This document shows positions 9,486 to 18,278 of a stretch of DNA of 64,000 bases, piece by piece (the stretch's first letter is position 1; every line of letters starts with the position of its first letter). This DNA is from JBDGPU01 sp042219525 (GTDB lineage Archaea > Halobacteriota > Halobacteria > Halobacteriales > Haloferacaceae): assembly GCA_042219525.1 (NCBI GenBank), contig JBDGPU010000069.1:62001-126000 (forward strand), given 5' to 3'. The notes below the pieces were generated by a model. That model saw only the letters and a program-made list of their open reading frames with translations, had not been told where the DNA came from and made no database searches. The translations under genes were made by a program, and so were the position numbers.

Positions 9486-11705
9486 ATGAGCGACGAAGAG
9501 ACGATCCACGTCGCGGACGTGAGCGAGGGGGTCGGTGGGGACCCCGACACGACGCCCGGCGACCCGGTCGACATCCCGGTCGTCGAGCTGCTCACCGGCC
9601 GCGGCTTCGTCACCGGCAAATCGGGCTCCGGGAAGTCGAACACGGCGTCGGTGGTCATCGAGAACCTCCTCGACAACAACTTCCCGGTGCTCATCGTAGA
9701 CACCGACGGCGAGTACTACGGGCTGAAAGAGGAGTACGAGATCCTCCACGCCGGCGCCGACGAGGAGTGTGACATCGTCGTCTCGCCCGAACACGCCGAG
9801 AAGATCGCGACGCTCGCCCTCGACCAGAACGTCCCGATCATCCTCGACGTCTCCGGCTACCTCGAGGAGGACACGGCCAACGAGCTCCTGCTGGAGGTGG
9901 TGAAACAGCTCTTCGCGAAGGAGAAGAAGATGAAGAAGCCGTTCCTGCTCGTCCTCGAGGAATGTCACGAGTACATCCCCGAGGGCGGTGGGATGGACGA
10001 AACGGGCAAGATGCTGATCAAGGTCGGCAAGCGCGGGCGCAAACACGGGCTCGGCATCGTCGGCATCAGCCAGCGCCCGGCCGACGTGAAGAAGGACTTC
10101 ATCACCCAGTGCGACTGGCTCTGCTGGCACCGGCTCACCTGGGACAACGACACGAAGGTGGTCAGCCGCATTTTGGGCTCCGAGTACGCCGACGCCATCG
10201 AGGACATGGGTGACGGCGAGGCGTTCCTGATGTCCGACTGGGACGAGTCGATCCGCCGGATCCAGTTCCACCGCAAGCAGACGTTCGACGCGGGCGCGAC
10301 GCCCGGGCTCGACGACTTCGAACGCCCGGAGCTCAAGTCCGTCTCCGGTAACCTCGTCAGTGAACTCGAAACCATCTCCGAGGAGCAGGAACGCCGCGAG
10401 TCCGAGCTGGCAGACCTCCAGCAGGAACTCGACAAGAAGCGCGCGAAGATCAACCAGCTCGAACAGGAGCTGGAGGACGCCCGCGACCTGAGCAACATGG
10501 CCGACCAGTTCGCCCAGGCCCTGCTCGGCCGCGCTGAAGCCCCCTATCGCGGCGGGAGCGGCGGCCAGCCCGCGAGCCCCGCCTCGCAGGATCAGGCTGC
10601 ACTCGACGAGTACGACGCCGGCGAGGAGGAGTCCGGGGAAGCCGCCGGCGCAAGTGACGCGAACGATGCGAGCGACACGGCAGACGGTGATTCCGAAACC
10701 GGGACCGAATCCGTCGAAAGCGGCGATGGGACCGACCCCGTCGCCAGCGACGACTCCGGCGCCGAAGATGCGCCAGCTGTTCCCGAGGCTGATTCCGACG
10801 CGGGCGAGACCGCCACAGCCGACCGCGACGACGTCGACCCCGTGTCTCGCGCCGACGTCGCGGAGGAGGCGCTCCGCTTCGACGCCGAGATGGAGCTCGG
10901 CACGCGCAAGGCCGTCATCGAGGAACTCCGGGAGCGCGTGGCCGAGCTGCCGGAGATGTCGACCGCGATGCTCCGCCACTACCGACGCCAGGGCGTCAGC
11001 GAGCCCATCGCGGCCCACATCGACGCGGGCGGCGACGGCGACGCGGAGCACGCGTACGCGCGCCATCGACCGATTCGGAAGTCCGGCCTCATCCGGCACG
11101 CCGACCGCGGCCAGTACGAGTACGCCATCCCGGCCCTCATCCGCGAGGCGTACGCCAACCGGCTCGGCGACACCGAAGTTGCTCAGATGGTCGCGGAGGT
11201 CGAAGAGGCGTTCGTCCCGCCGGGCGAACTCGACTACCCGGACGAGGACCCGATGATCACGCGGAACGGCGAGCCCGCGCCGCCGACTGACGCCGAATCC
11301 GGGGAATCGATGGCCTCGGAGGCTGCCGCGAATGACGGCGGTAGCGAAAGCGAGGGCGACCCCAGAAACGAACGCGATGACGACAGCGACGGGAGCGACG
11401 ACCCCCTCGAGGGCGTCGACCGCGACAGCATCGAGGTCGACGAATTCGCTGGTCACGGGCTCAGCGAGACCGCCAAGAAGTTCGCGCGGGCGGCGACCGG
11501 TCGGGACCCGTATTCGGACACGCCGGAGGCTGATTCGAATATGAGCTCGGACGTCACTACGACGGCCTCGAATTCGGACGCGGACGCCGACCGAGAGCCT
11601 GAATCGACGACCAATCCGGACGCTGAAGCGGACGACGACGAGTTCTCACACATCATCGACCCGGATGACGACGCCGTGTTCGTCGACTCCGACGGAGCTG
11701 ACTGA
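9486..11705 (+). CDS. HerA-like ATPase (DUF87, FtsK/HerA superfamily) with acidic tail
   Basis: A 739-residue P-loop ATPase. Walker A GKSGSGKS is at 44-51, Walker B (FLLVLEECHEY) near 153-163, and the GISQRPADVKK sensor segment near 193-203, all typical of HerA hexameric DNA translocases. Residues about 290-350 form a coiled coil (Glu/Leu/Gln heptads). Residues 360-450 and 585-739 are low-complexity acidic, with a folded helical domain between (about 455-580). HerA normally acts with the NurA nuclease in end resection, but no nurA is nearby. The stop overlaps the next start by one base. The ATPase family is clear; the specific role is not. Confidence 0.85.
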   Translation: MSDEETIHVADVSEGVGGDPDTTPGDPVDIPVVELLTGRGFVTGKSGSGKSNTASVVIENLLDNNFPVLIVDTDGEYYGLKEEYEILHAGADEECDIVVSPEHAEKIATLALDQNVPIILDVSGYLEEDTANELLLEVVKQLFAKEKKMKKPFLLVLEECHEYIPEGGGMDETGKMLIKVGKRGRKHGLGIVGISQRPADVKKDFITQCDWLCWHRLTWDNDTKVVSRILGSEYADAIEDMGDGEAFLMSDWDESIRRIQFHRKQTFDAGATPGLDDFERPELKSVSGNLVSELETISEEQERRESELADLQQELDKKRAKINQLEQELEDARDLSNMADQFAQALLGRAEAPYRGGSGGQPASPASQDQAALDEYDAGEEESGEAAGASDANDASDTADGDSETGTESVESGDGTDPVASDDSGAEDAPAVPEADSDAGETATADRDDVDPVSRADVAEEALRFDAEMELGTRKAVIEELRERVAELPEMSTAMLRHYRRQGVSEPIAAHIDAGGDGDAEHAYARHRPIRKSGLIRHADRGQYEYAIPALIREAYANRLGDTEVAQMVAEVEEAFVPPGELDYPDEDPMITRNGEPAPPTDAESGESMASEAAANDGGSESEGDPRNERDDDSDGSDDPLEGVDRDSIEVDEFAGHGLSETAKKFARAATGRDPYSDTPEADSNMSSDVTTTASNSDADADREPESTTNPDAEADDDEFSHIIDPDDDAVFVDSDGAD

Positions 11706-11983
11706 TGACCCTGAAGCTCCCGGAGGTCGCCGAGGACCGCTACGAACTCGCCCGACACGCCCACGTCATCGTCTACGAGGCCAAGGACGGCGGCGAGCAC
11801 GTCACGATCTACGACTGCGGCGCAGCCCAGAAACCCCCGTCCGCGCAGTTCAACGGCCACCTCGTCCGGGTCAAAGCCGACCACGAGCTGGAGCAGTCGC
11901 CGACGGGTTACGTCGCCAAGCTGCGCGAACCGTCGGTCCTCGTCGACCAGGGCGAGGACCACTGGGTCATCGAGCCGGCGTAG
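11705..11983 (+). CDS. Conserved small haloarchaeal protein coupled to HerA-like ATPase
   Basis: A 92-residue acidic soluble protein, TGATG-coupled to the stop of the HerA-like gene. No transmembrane segment, cysteine cluster or known motif is apparent apart from a compact beta-rich pattern (HAHVIVYEAKDGGEHVTIYDCG, then HLVRVKADHEL). The tight coupling suggests it is made in stoichiometric relation to the ATPase and may bind it. That is an inference from position alone. I do not recognise the family. Confidence 0.75.
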   Translation: MTLKLPEVAEDRYELARHAHVIVYEAKDGGEHVTIYDCGAAQKPPSAQFNGHLVRVKADHELEQSPTGYVAKLREPSVLVDQGEDHWVIEPA

Positions 11984-12038
11984 CCGGACTCCGCGGGGTG
12001 CGTCGACAGCGGCGTCCTCAGTCCTTGTAACTGCGGAT

Positions 12039-12815
12039 TTATACCACGATAACGGTATCGACGACGATCAGGAGAACGAACCCGACGAGGAACGACGCCG
12101 TCGCGGCGTCCGGATGCTCGACGGCGGAGGGGATCATCTCACGGAAGACGACCGCCAGCATCGCGCCAGCGGCGAATCCGGCCGCGACGGGAAAAAGGCC
12201 GGTCGCGATGGCGACGAGTGAGAAGCCGAACACCGCGGAGATCACCTGCGGGACGAGTCCGGAGAGCGTCGTATAGAGGAGCACTCTCGGACTCGACATG
12301 CCGGTCTCCGACATCGGGACCGCGAACGCGAAGCCGTCCGGGACGTTCTGCAGGCCGATGATCACCGCGAGCAGCATCGCGACTTCGTCGATACCGGCCG
12401 CGAACGCGACGCCGATGGCGAGCCCCTCGGGCGCGTTGTGCAGGGTGATCGCGCCGCCGATGAGCAGCGCTCGGCGCGCGCGAGTGGCGATCTCAGGCGG
12501 CTCACCTTCGGCGCCACCCTCGCCGCGCCACTCCTGCACGTGTGCGTGGACGTGCGGGATCACCCTGTTGCCGATGAGCAGCATGAACCCGCCGATGAAG
12601 ACGCCGATCATCACGGCGGTCAGCGTTCCGTCCTCCATGCCCGGAATGATCAGCCCGAAGACGCTCGCGGCGATCATCATGCCGGCCGCCAGTCCCAGCG
12701 CGCTGTCGTAGACGCGTGGCGTGACGCTCGCCGTGAAGAAGACCGGGATCGCACCGAGGCCGGTTGCGGCCCCCGCGACAGTCGTCACCACCAGCATCGT
12801 CCACAGCGTGCTCAT
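12039..12815 (-). CDS. ZIP-family metal transporter (GufA-like)
   Basis: A 258-residue membrane protein with about eight hydrophobic segments. It carries the ZIP metal-site motifs HNAPEGLAIG in the fourth helix region and QNVPDGFAFAV in the fifth, the form seen in the GufA branch. A cytoplasmic loop between helices has HVHAHVQEW, a His-rich segment typical of ZIP proteins. It would move divalent metal such as Zn2+ across the cytoplasmic membrane. The ATG at 12815 gives a hydrophobic N-terminus (MSTLWTMLVVTTVAG). A TATA-like CTTTTAAG on the minus strand (12840-12847) lies about 28 bases upstream, consistent with a leaderless transcript. Confidence 0.87.
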   Translation of the reverse strand: MSTLWTMLVVTTVAGAATGLGAIPVFFTASVTPRVYDSALGLAAGMMIAASVFGLIIPGMEDGTLTAVMIGVFIGGFMLLIGNRVIPHVHAHVQEWRGEGGAEGEPPEIATRARRALLIGGAITLHNAPEGLAIGVAFAAGIDEVAMLLAVIIGLQNVPDGFAFAVPMSETGMSSPRVLLYTTLSGLVPQVISAVFGFSLVAIATGLFPVAAGFAAGAMLAVVFREMIPSAVEHPDAATASFLVGFVLLIVVDTVIVV

Positions 12816-12944
12816 TGGAAGCGCTTCGGCAACTCGGCTCTTAAAAGCACGTTCCCGAACGGCGGCCGAGATACCGCGCAGCGGTCGATATACAGGAATC
12901 ATCGACCGCCGAAGCCGATCTCGTCGCTAGCGACGGCGACTGCG

Positions 12945-13044
12945 NNNNNNNNNNNNNNNNNNNNNNNNNNNNNNNNNNNNNNNNNNNNNNNNNNNNNNNN
13001 NNNNNNNNNNNNNNNNNNNNNNNNNNNNNNNNNNNNNNNNNNNN
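12945..13044. other. Assembly gap (100 N)
   Basis: Exactly 100 undetermined bases. It abuts the 24-base tandem repeat that begins at 13045, and the left flank (12930-12944) has similar composition. The gap is most likely a collapsed or unresolved part of that repeat, so the true length is unknown. Confidence 0.97.
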
Positions 13045-13215
13045 ACGGCAGTGGCGTCGGGGACTGCGACGGCAGTGGCGTCGGGGACTGCGACGGCAGT
13101 GGCGTCGGGGACTGCGACGGCAGAGACGTTGGCGACTGCGACGGCAGAGACGTCGGCGACTGCGACCGCAGTGCCGTCAGCGACGTTGGCGACTGCGAGG
13201 ACAGCGACGGCAGCG
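13045..13215. repeat. 24-base tandem repeat next to the assembly gap
   Basis: Three identical 24-base units (ACGGCAGTGGCGTCGGGGAC plus TGCG) at 13045-13116 are followed by two diverged units (ACGGCAGAGACGT[T/C]GGCGAC plus TGCG) at 13117-13164. After these comes a run of degenerate copies to about 13215. Both strands are free of stops here, but the predicted peptides are only Ala/Val/Thr/Asp repeats. I read it as non-coding satellite DNA between the ZIP promoter and the 3' end of the DUF2267 gene. Confidence 0.9.
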
Positions 13216-13310
13216 ACCGAGGATTGGGACGTCGCTGTGCACGGCGGGGAAGCCGAGACCCCATGGTCCATGGGACGGCGAGGACTCCGGCGACGGTGGC
13301 AGCGCCGGGC

Positions 13311-13760
13311 CTACTCGATTTTCTCCCAGGGCGTCTCCTCGGCCTCGTAGAACTCGAAGATGTCCGCGTACTCGTCTTCCGGGAGCTGGTCGTGCAGGTG
13401 CGTCTCCTGGCCAGCGGGGAGTTGCTCGATGACGAGGTCGACGATGGCCTTGGTCGCGTAGTCGGCGTCGGCCATCTCCATCTCGCCGGATTTGCCGAAG
13501 TTGAGGTCGACGTCCTCGTTGTTCGCTCGCGTCACGACCCGGTCCAGGAACTCCTGGTACCCGAAGCGCTGTCCGTGGTCGCCCTCGACGACGTAGCGGT
13601 CGATCTCCATCGGCAGCGGGCTCGCCACGTCGGATGCGCCGCCCGCGTCCAGCCGGTCGCCGAGCGTGGTGAGAACGGCGCGCGTCGCCCGGACGGCCCG
13701 GCCCTGCGAATCGCCTTCGATACGGTGCTGCACCTCGCCAGTGAATTCCTTGAAGTCCAT
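13311..13760 (-). CDS. DUF2267 domain protein
   Basis: A 149-residue acidic protein opening MDFKEFTGEVQHRIEGDSQGRAVRATRAVLTTLGDRL, the usual start of DUF2267 proteins. Two helical repeats follow: residues about 1-70, and 80-140 with the FLDRVVTRAN and IVDLVIEQLPAGQETHLHDQLPEDEY segments. The function of DUF2267 is not established; members are small cytosolic alpha-helical proteins often linked to stress. The start ATG at 13760 is the first residue of the conserved region. It is transcribed away from top6B. Confidence 0.8.
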   Translation of the reverse strand: MDFKEFTGEVQHRIEGDSQGRAVRATRAVLTTLGDRLDAGGASDVASPLPMEIDRYVVEGDHGQRFGYQEFLDRVVTRANNEDVDLNFGKSGEMEMADADYATKAIVDLVIEQLPAGQETHLHDQLPEDEYADIFEFYEAEETPWEKIE

Positions 13761-14125
13761 AGTTGGTCTCCCGCGACGGTTCAGAGTCCGTCGTGCGGTT
13801 CAGCCCAACCGACACCCGGTTGACGGGTAAAAATCACGGCCAATTCCGGGTCGCCCTGTCGACAGCGGTAGCGACCGCCCGCAGTCCCGCGGTTCGATGA
13901 CGTCGCGACACCGGGAACGCGCACCCACGCGCCCACCCGGTCCCGGCAGCGTTTGTGGGCTATCGGTGGTCGCTGAGAGCGGCTAGCCGGAACCGGTCCG
14001 GGGGCGATATCCCCCGTTCTCGACCGTTTCCGGCCGTCTCCACGGGTCCACGCCGTCGGGCGTTTCACTTTCACCCCGCTGGCGGAGGGGTTTTAAGCCC
14101 ATAACGGGTAACGTTCTTCCACTGA
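13761..14125. promoter_or_regulatory. Intergenic region with top6B promoter
   Basis: These 365 bases separate the divergent DUF2267 and top6B genes. At 14089-14098 the sequence GGGTTTTAAG forms a TATA-like box about 30 bases before the top6B ATG, which fits a leaderless or near-leaderless transcript. A GGGGG...CCCCC hairpin around a GATAT core lies near 14000. A minus-strand frame at 13781-14074 has Arg/Pro-rich, non-halophilic composition and I do not accept it as a gene. Nothing else is evident. Confidence 0.55.
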
Positions 14126-17100
14126 ATGACGTCCTTCCAGTCGACGATCGGCGACGAGGAGGGGATCGCCGAGGAGCTGGCCGAGAGCCAGCGACAGATC
14201 TCCATCGCCGAGTTCTTCGAGAAAAACAAGCACATGCTCGGGTTCGACTCGGGCGCCCGAGGAATGGTCACCGCCGTCAAGGAGGCGGTCGACAACGCCC
14301 TCGACGCGGCCGAGGAAGCCAGCGTCCTCCCCGACATCTACGTCGAGATCGAGGAGGCCGGTGACTACTACCAGGTCACCATCGAGGACAACGGCCCGGG
14401 CATCACCAAAGAACAGCTGCCGAAAGTGTTCGGGAAGCTCCTCTACGGCTCGCGTTTCCACGCCCGTGAACAGTCGCTGACCCCTGATCAGCAGCTCCTG
14501 ATCCGGCGTAATGGGAACGTCGATTTCGTCCCGATCGGCACCCTGTGTGATCGATATCTCCAAGACGGCGAAGGAACCGCTACGGTTCCCGACGACGTCG
14601 AGGTGCCCTCATTTGCCCGTGACGATCACGACATGTCGTGGCAGCAGGTCACGCACGCGATCCGACACCAGACGGACGAACGAACCTACGAGGTTACGAC
14701 TGAAAAGGGGCGAACAGTCGAGGTGACCGGTAATCACAGCGTCTTTAGCGTGACGAAGGATGGAGAGACGAAAGAGGTGAAAGCCGGTAATCTCGAGCCC
14801 GGCGATGCGCTCCTGACACCGCGTCAGCTCCCGTCCACTGGGGATCCGACCACGGAAATAAACGTCTTGAACCACCTCACGAGCAAGCAGCTCGAGAACC
14901 GGGATGTGTACGTGTACGGCTTCGACGAGGAAACGCTTGCTGAACTACGTTCGGACGAAACATTCCCACGGAAGCCTACCGAGGAGAGCGACCGGGAGCG
15001 GTACTACTATCGACACAACGGCGTCGAGATTCTCCGAGATAGTTTCGAGACGAACTACGTCGAGAACGGATATCTCCCCGCCGAGACGGTAATCGAACTC
15101 GGATGGGAGGAGAGGGCATCCGACTGCGAACTGAAGACATATCAGGTCGGCGGCGACGAGTCGACGATGCCGGTCACGCTTCCCGTCGATCACGCGTTCG
15201 TCGAGATGCTTGCGTACTACGTATCGGAGGGCCACGCCGATTCCCGTCAGGTAGGCTTTACGTTTGGATCCCACGAGGGCGAACTGATCGAAGCGACTGA
15301 GCAGGCCGTCGAAGGGATCACAGGTTCCACGACTACGGTGACGCGCGAGCGAAACTCCACACGGGTGAAGGCGTTCGGGTCGCCGCTAGCGATGTTCTTG
15401 AAATCCGTCTGCGGAGCTACCGCGGACACCAAGCGCATCCCCAAGTTCGTCTTCGAGATGGCGCCGGAGTACCAGCAACGGTTCGTGGCTGCACTGTACC
15501 AGGGCGATGGATCCAACGCTCATCCTGGGAACGAACTCTCCCACACGACCACGAGCGAAACGCTTGCCCAGCAGCTCTCCGTTCTCTGGAACATGCAGGG
15601 CGTCTTGGCGAGCACGGAAGTCAAGGACGACTTAAGCGGCTATGCGGACGATCCGTCGACGACCTACCGGACGAAAGTGTACGGTGAGGACGTGAACCTC
15701 TCCGACGTATTCAGCGAATCACGGGAGACGGGTGAACAGCAATATAAGCGGGTCCCAACGTCCCTTCTCGACGAGGTTCAAGTAGGAAAAGCCGACGCGG
15801 AGACGGTTCCGGACACCGTTCCCGGCCTCCTGATGGGAGCCGGTATCGGATCTAAAATCGATCACGCGAACGAATATCGGGTGATCATCGAGGAGGCACT
15901 CGCTGGCGAGTACGTCGAGCAGCCGAGGTACGTCCATAATCTCAAAGAGATGAACCTACTCGACGAGGAACATCGGCCCACCGACCGGCTGGAGGAACTC
16001 TGGGAGACAGTGCAAAACCTCCACGGCATCACCGATACGGACATGTGTCTGTTGCCGGTAACCCGAGTCGAGGAGACAGAACCGCCGGAGTACGTGTACG
16101 ACATCTCCGTCCCCGGCGCAACCGGACGGGATGAGAACTTTGTCGTCGCTAACAGGGGCGCCCTGAGCGTGAAAAACAGTCGCGGCCAGCAGGGAATCGG
16201 GATCTCCGCGGCCGTCCTCTACTCGCAGCTCACCTCCGGGCAGCCCGCGAAGGTCACCTCCCGGCCGCGCGGCCAGGACCGCGCCCAGTACTTCGAGCTG
16301 ATCATCGATACCGACGAGAACGAGCCGGAGATCAAGTACGAGGAGGAGACGACGTGGGACCGGCCCCACGGCACGCGCATCGAACTCGAGATGGAGGGGA
16401 ACATGCGTGCACGCGGTCAGCTCCACGACTACATCCGGAGCACGGCCGTCGTCAACCCGCACGCACGCATCGAACTGCGCGAGCCGGGCCTCGACGAGCC
16501 GATGAAGTTCGAGCGCGCCACCGACCAGCTCCCCGACGAAACGGAGGAGATCCGCCCGCACCCCCACGGCGTCGAACTCGGCACGCTGATCAAGATGCTG
16601 GAGTCGACGGAGTCGTACTCCGTCTCCGGTTTCATGCAGGAGGAGTTCACGCGCGTCGGCCGCAAGACCGCGGACTCAGTCATCGACCACTTCCGCGACC
16701 GCTACTACGGCCGCGAGATGGCCTGGTCGCCGCCCGCGACCCACGAGGACGCAGACGTCGCCGAGGCTATCAGAGGTGCCGTCTCGAACAAGGGCGCGGC
16801 GGCGACGGACGCCTTCGCGACCGACGTCGCCGACACCGTCGAGAACAACGAGGACGTCAGCCACCACGAACTGCGCGGTATCGTCGACAACGTCGCCAAC
16901 GCGGTCGAGGAGGACACCGGCAAGACGTTCGGAACGACGGTCCGCGACAACGCGACCGCAGCCGCCTGGGCCGAGATCGCGGGCTTCGAGGCGCCCGCGG
17001 AGCCCGGCGCTGACGACGTCCCCGACGTCGACGAGGAGCGCCTCGTGCCCGACCTGTACACGGTCGTCGACGACGCGACGAGCACGCGCAAGGACGACGA

Positions 17101-18277
17101 AACGGTGCAGGCCGTCGCCGACGCCCTCGCCTTCCGATTCGCCGCGCTCGATGGCGTCGCGTTCCGGAACTCCCGGGACGATCTGAAGCGACTCGTCGCC
17201 GACGCCGCGGACTACGTCGCCGACCAGCACGACGCCACCTTCGGCGACACGGCCCAGGAGAACGTCGTCGAGACGCTCTGGTCGACGATGGAGACCGTCC
17301 CGGACGACGTCCCGAAGGTCGCCGACGTCGCGACCGACCGCGACGCCGCGGCGGACCTGCTGGAGGCGATGCGCCGGACGGACATCCTCGCGCCGCCGAC
17401 GGACTGTCTCGCCCCCATCACGGCCGACCTCGTCGAGGCCGGCCTGAAGAAGGAGTACGACGCGGACTTCTACGCGGCCGCGACGCGCGACGCCGAGGTC
17501 CACGGCGGCGACCCGTTCATCGTCGAGGCCGGCATCGCCTACGGCGGCGAGATCGAGGACGGGAAAGCCGAGATCCTGCGGTTCGCCAACCGCGTGCCCC
17601 TCGTCTACCAGCGCGGCGCATGTGCAACGACCGACGTCGTGAAACAGATCGGCTGGCGGAACTACGGCCTCGACCAGCCCGGCGGGAGCGGTACGCCGAA
17701 CGGCCCAGTTGTCCTTAGCATCCACGTGGCATCCACGAACGTTCCCTTCACGAGCGAGTCGAAGGACGCCATCGCCAACATCCCGGAGATCGTAGACGAG
17801 ATCGAGCTCGCGATCCGGGAGGCGGCGCGCGAGCTGAAGTCGTTCCTCAACAAGCGGCGCTCGATGCAGAAGCGCCGGGAGAAACAGGACGTGCTCGGCC
17901 GCATCCTGCCGGAGATGGCCGACAAGGTCGCCGAGGTCGCTGGCGAGGAGCGCCCGAACATCGACTCGGCGATGGCCCGCATCATGAACAACGTCACCGT
18001 CGAGCGCGAGCGCGACGGCGACGCGGTCGAGCTGGTCGTCGAGAACCACTCGGACCGCTCGGCCGACCTGGAGGTCACGGAGATCGTCAGCGAGGAGCCG
18101 ACAGGCCTCGACGACGACGCCACTGTCGTCGACATGGACGACGAGTGGTTCATCCAGTGGAAACCGACGGTTTCCGCCGGCGACGAGGCGGAACTCGCCT
18201 ACGAGGTATCGGACGACGCCGACTGCGACGTGAGCGTCAGCGGCGTCGAGGACGAACGACTCACGGTGGACGCCTAA
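14126..18277 (+). CDS. top6B: DNA topoisomerase VI subunit B with an in-frame intein
   Basis: A 1383-residue precursor; without the 568-residue intein (117-684) the host protein is 815 residues. The GHKL ATPase N-box VKEAVDNALDAAEE (51-64) and G1 box IEDNGPGI (86-93) precede the intein, and the second glycine box GQQGIGIS follows directly. The intein therefore splits the ATP lid. Next come the H2TH and transducer domains. The C-terminal part includes a haloarchaeal acidic insertion (about residues 870-1110) and a final beta-sandwich-like domain. With Top6A it forms the type IIB topoisomerase that relaxes and decatenates DNA. One base separates its stop from the top6A ATG. Confidence 0.95.
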   Translation: MTSFQSTIGDEEGIAEELAESQRQISIAEFFEKNKHMLGFDSGARGMVTAVKEAVDNALDAAEEASVLPDIYVEIEEAGDYYQVTIEDNGPGITKEQLPKVFGKLLYGSRFHAREQSLTPDQQLLIRRNGNVDFVPIGTLCDRYLQDGEGTATVPDDVEVPSFARDDHDMSWQQVTHAIRHQTDERTYEVTTEKGRTVEVTGNHSVFSVTKDGETKEVKAGNLEPGDALLTPRQLPSTGDPTTEINVLNHLTSKQLENRDVYVYGFDEETLAELRSDETFPRKPTEESDRERYYYRHNGVEILRDSFETNYVENGYLPAETVIELGWEERASDCELKTYQVGGDESTMPVTLPVDHAFVEMLAYYVSEGHADSRQVGFTFGSHEGELIEATEQAVEGITGSTTTVTRERNSTRVKAFGSPLAMFLKSVCGATADTKRIPKFVFEMAPEYQQRFVAALYQGDGSNAHPGNELSHTTTSETLAQQLSVLWNMQGVLASTEVKDDLSGYADDPSTTYRTKVYGEDVNLSDVFSESRETGEQQYKRVPTSLLDEVQVGKADAETVPDTVPGLLMGAGIGSKIDHANEYRVIIEEALAGEYVEQPRYVHNLKEMNLLDEEHRPTDRLEELWETVQNLHGITDTDMCLLPVTRVEETEPPEYVYDISVPGATGRDENFVVANRGALSVKNSRGQQGIGISAAVLYSQLTSGQPAKVTSRPRGQDRAQYFELIIDTDENEPEIKYEEETTWDRPHGTRIELEMEGNMRARGQLHDYIRSTAVVNPHARIELREPGLDEPMKFERATDQLPDETEEIRPHPHGVELGTLIKMLESTESYSVSGFMQEEFTRVGRKTADSVIDHFRDRYYGREMAWSPPATHEDADVAEAIRGAVSNKGAAATDAFATDVADTVENNEDVSHHELRGIVDNVANAVEEDTGKTFGTTVRDNATAAAWAEIAGFEAPAEPGADDVPDVDEERLVPDLYTVVDDATSTRKDDETVQAVADALAFRFAALDGVAFRNSRDDLKRLVADAADYVADQHDATFGDTAQENVVETLWSTMETVPDDVPKVADVATDRDAAADLLEAMRRTDILAPPTDCLAPITADLVEAGLKKEYDADFYAAATRDAEVHGGDPFIVEAGIAYGGEIEDGKAEILRFANRVPLVYQRGACATTDVVKQIGWRNYGLDQPGGSGTPNGPVVLSIHVASTNVPFTSESKDAIANIPEIVDEIELAIREAARELKSFLNKRRSMQKRREKQDVLGRILPEMADKVAEVAGEERPNIDSAMARIMNNVTVERERDGDAVELVVENHSDRSADLEVTEIVSEEPTGLDDDATVVDMDDEWFIQWKPTVSAGDEAELAYEVSDDADCDVSVSGVEDERLTVDA
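14474..16177 (+). mobile_element. Top6B intein with LAGLIDADG homing endonuclease
   Basis: A 568-residue intein inserted after HAREQ and before SRGQQGIG of Top6B. It starts with Ser1 (SLTPDQQLLIRRNGNV, block A), has VTGNHSVFSV as block B near residue 205, and ends VYDISVPGATG...NFVVANRGALSVKN (blocks F and G). The terminal Asn is followed by Ser+1. The usual penultimate His is Lys here. The two LAGLIDADG helices are EMLAYYVSEGH (precursor 360-370) and FVAALYQGDGS (453-463), both with the catalytic acidic residue intact, so the endonuclease may be active. The DNA is visibly richer in A/T than the flanking host gene, consistent with transfer. Confidence 0.95.
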
Positions 18278-18278
18278 C

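Noticed and set aside
9414..11456. 680-residue minus-strand open frame
   Set aside because: It is antisense to the HerA-like gene; the composition is an artefact of high GC and codon bias, and no domain is seen.
13781..14074. 97-residue minus-strand frame
   Set aside because: Arg/Pro-rich, not acidic, no start context and no family resemblance.
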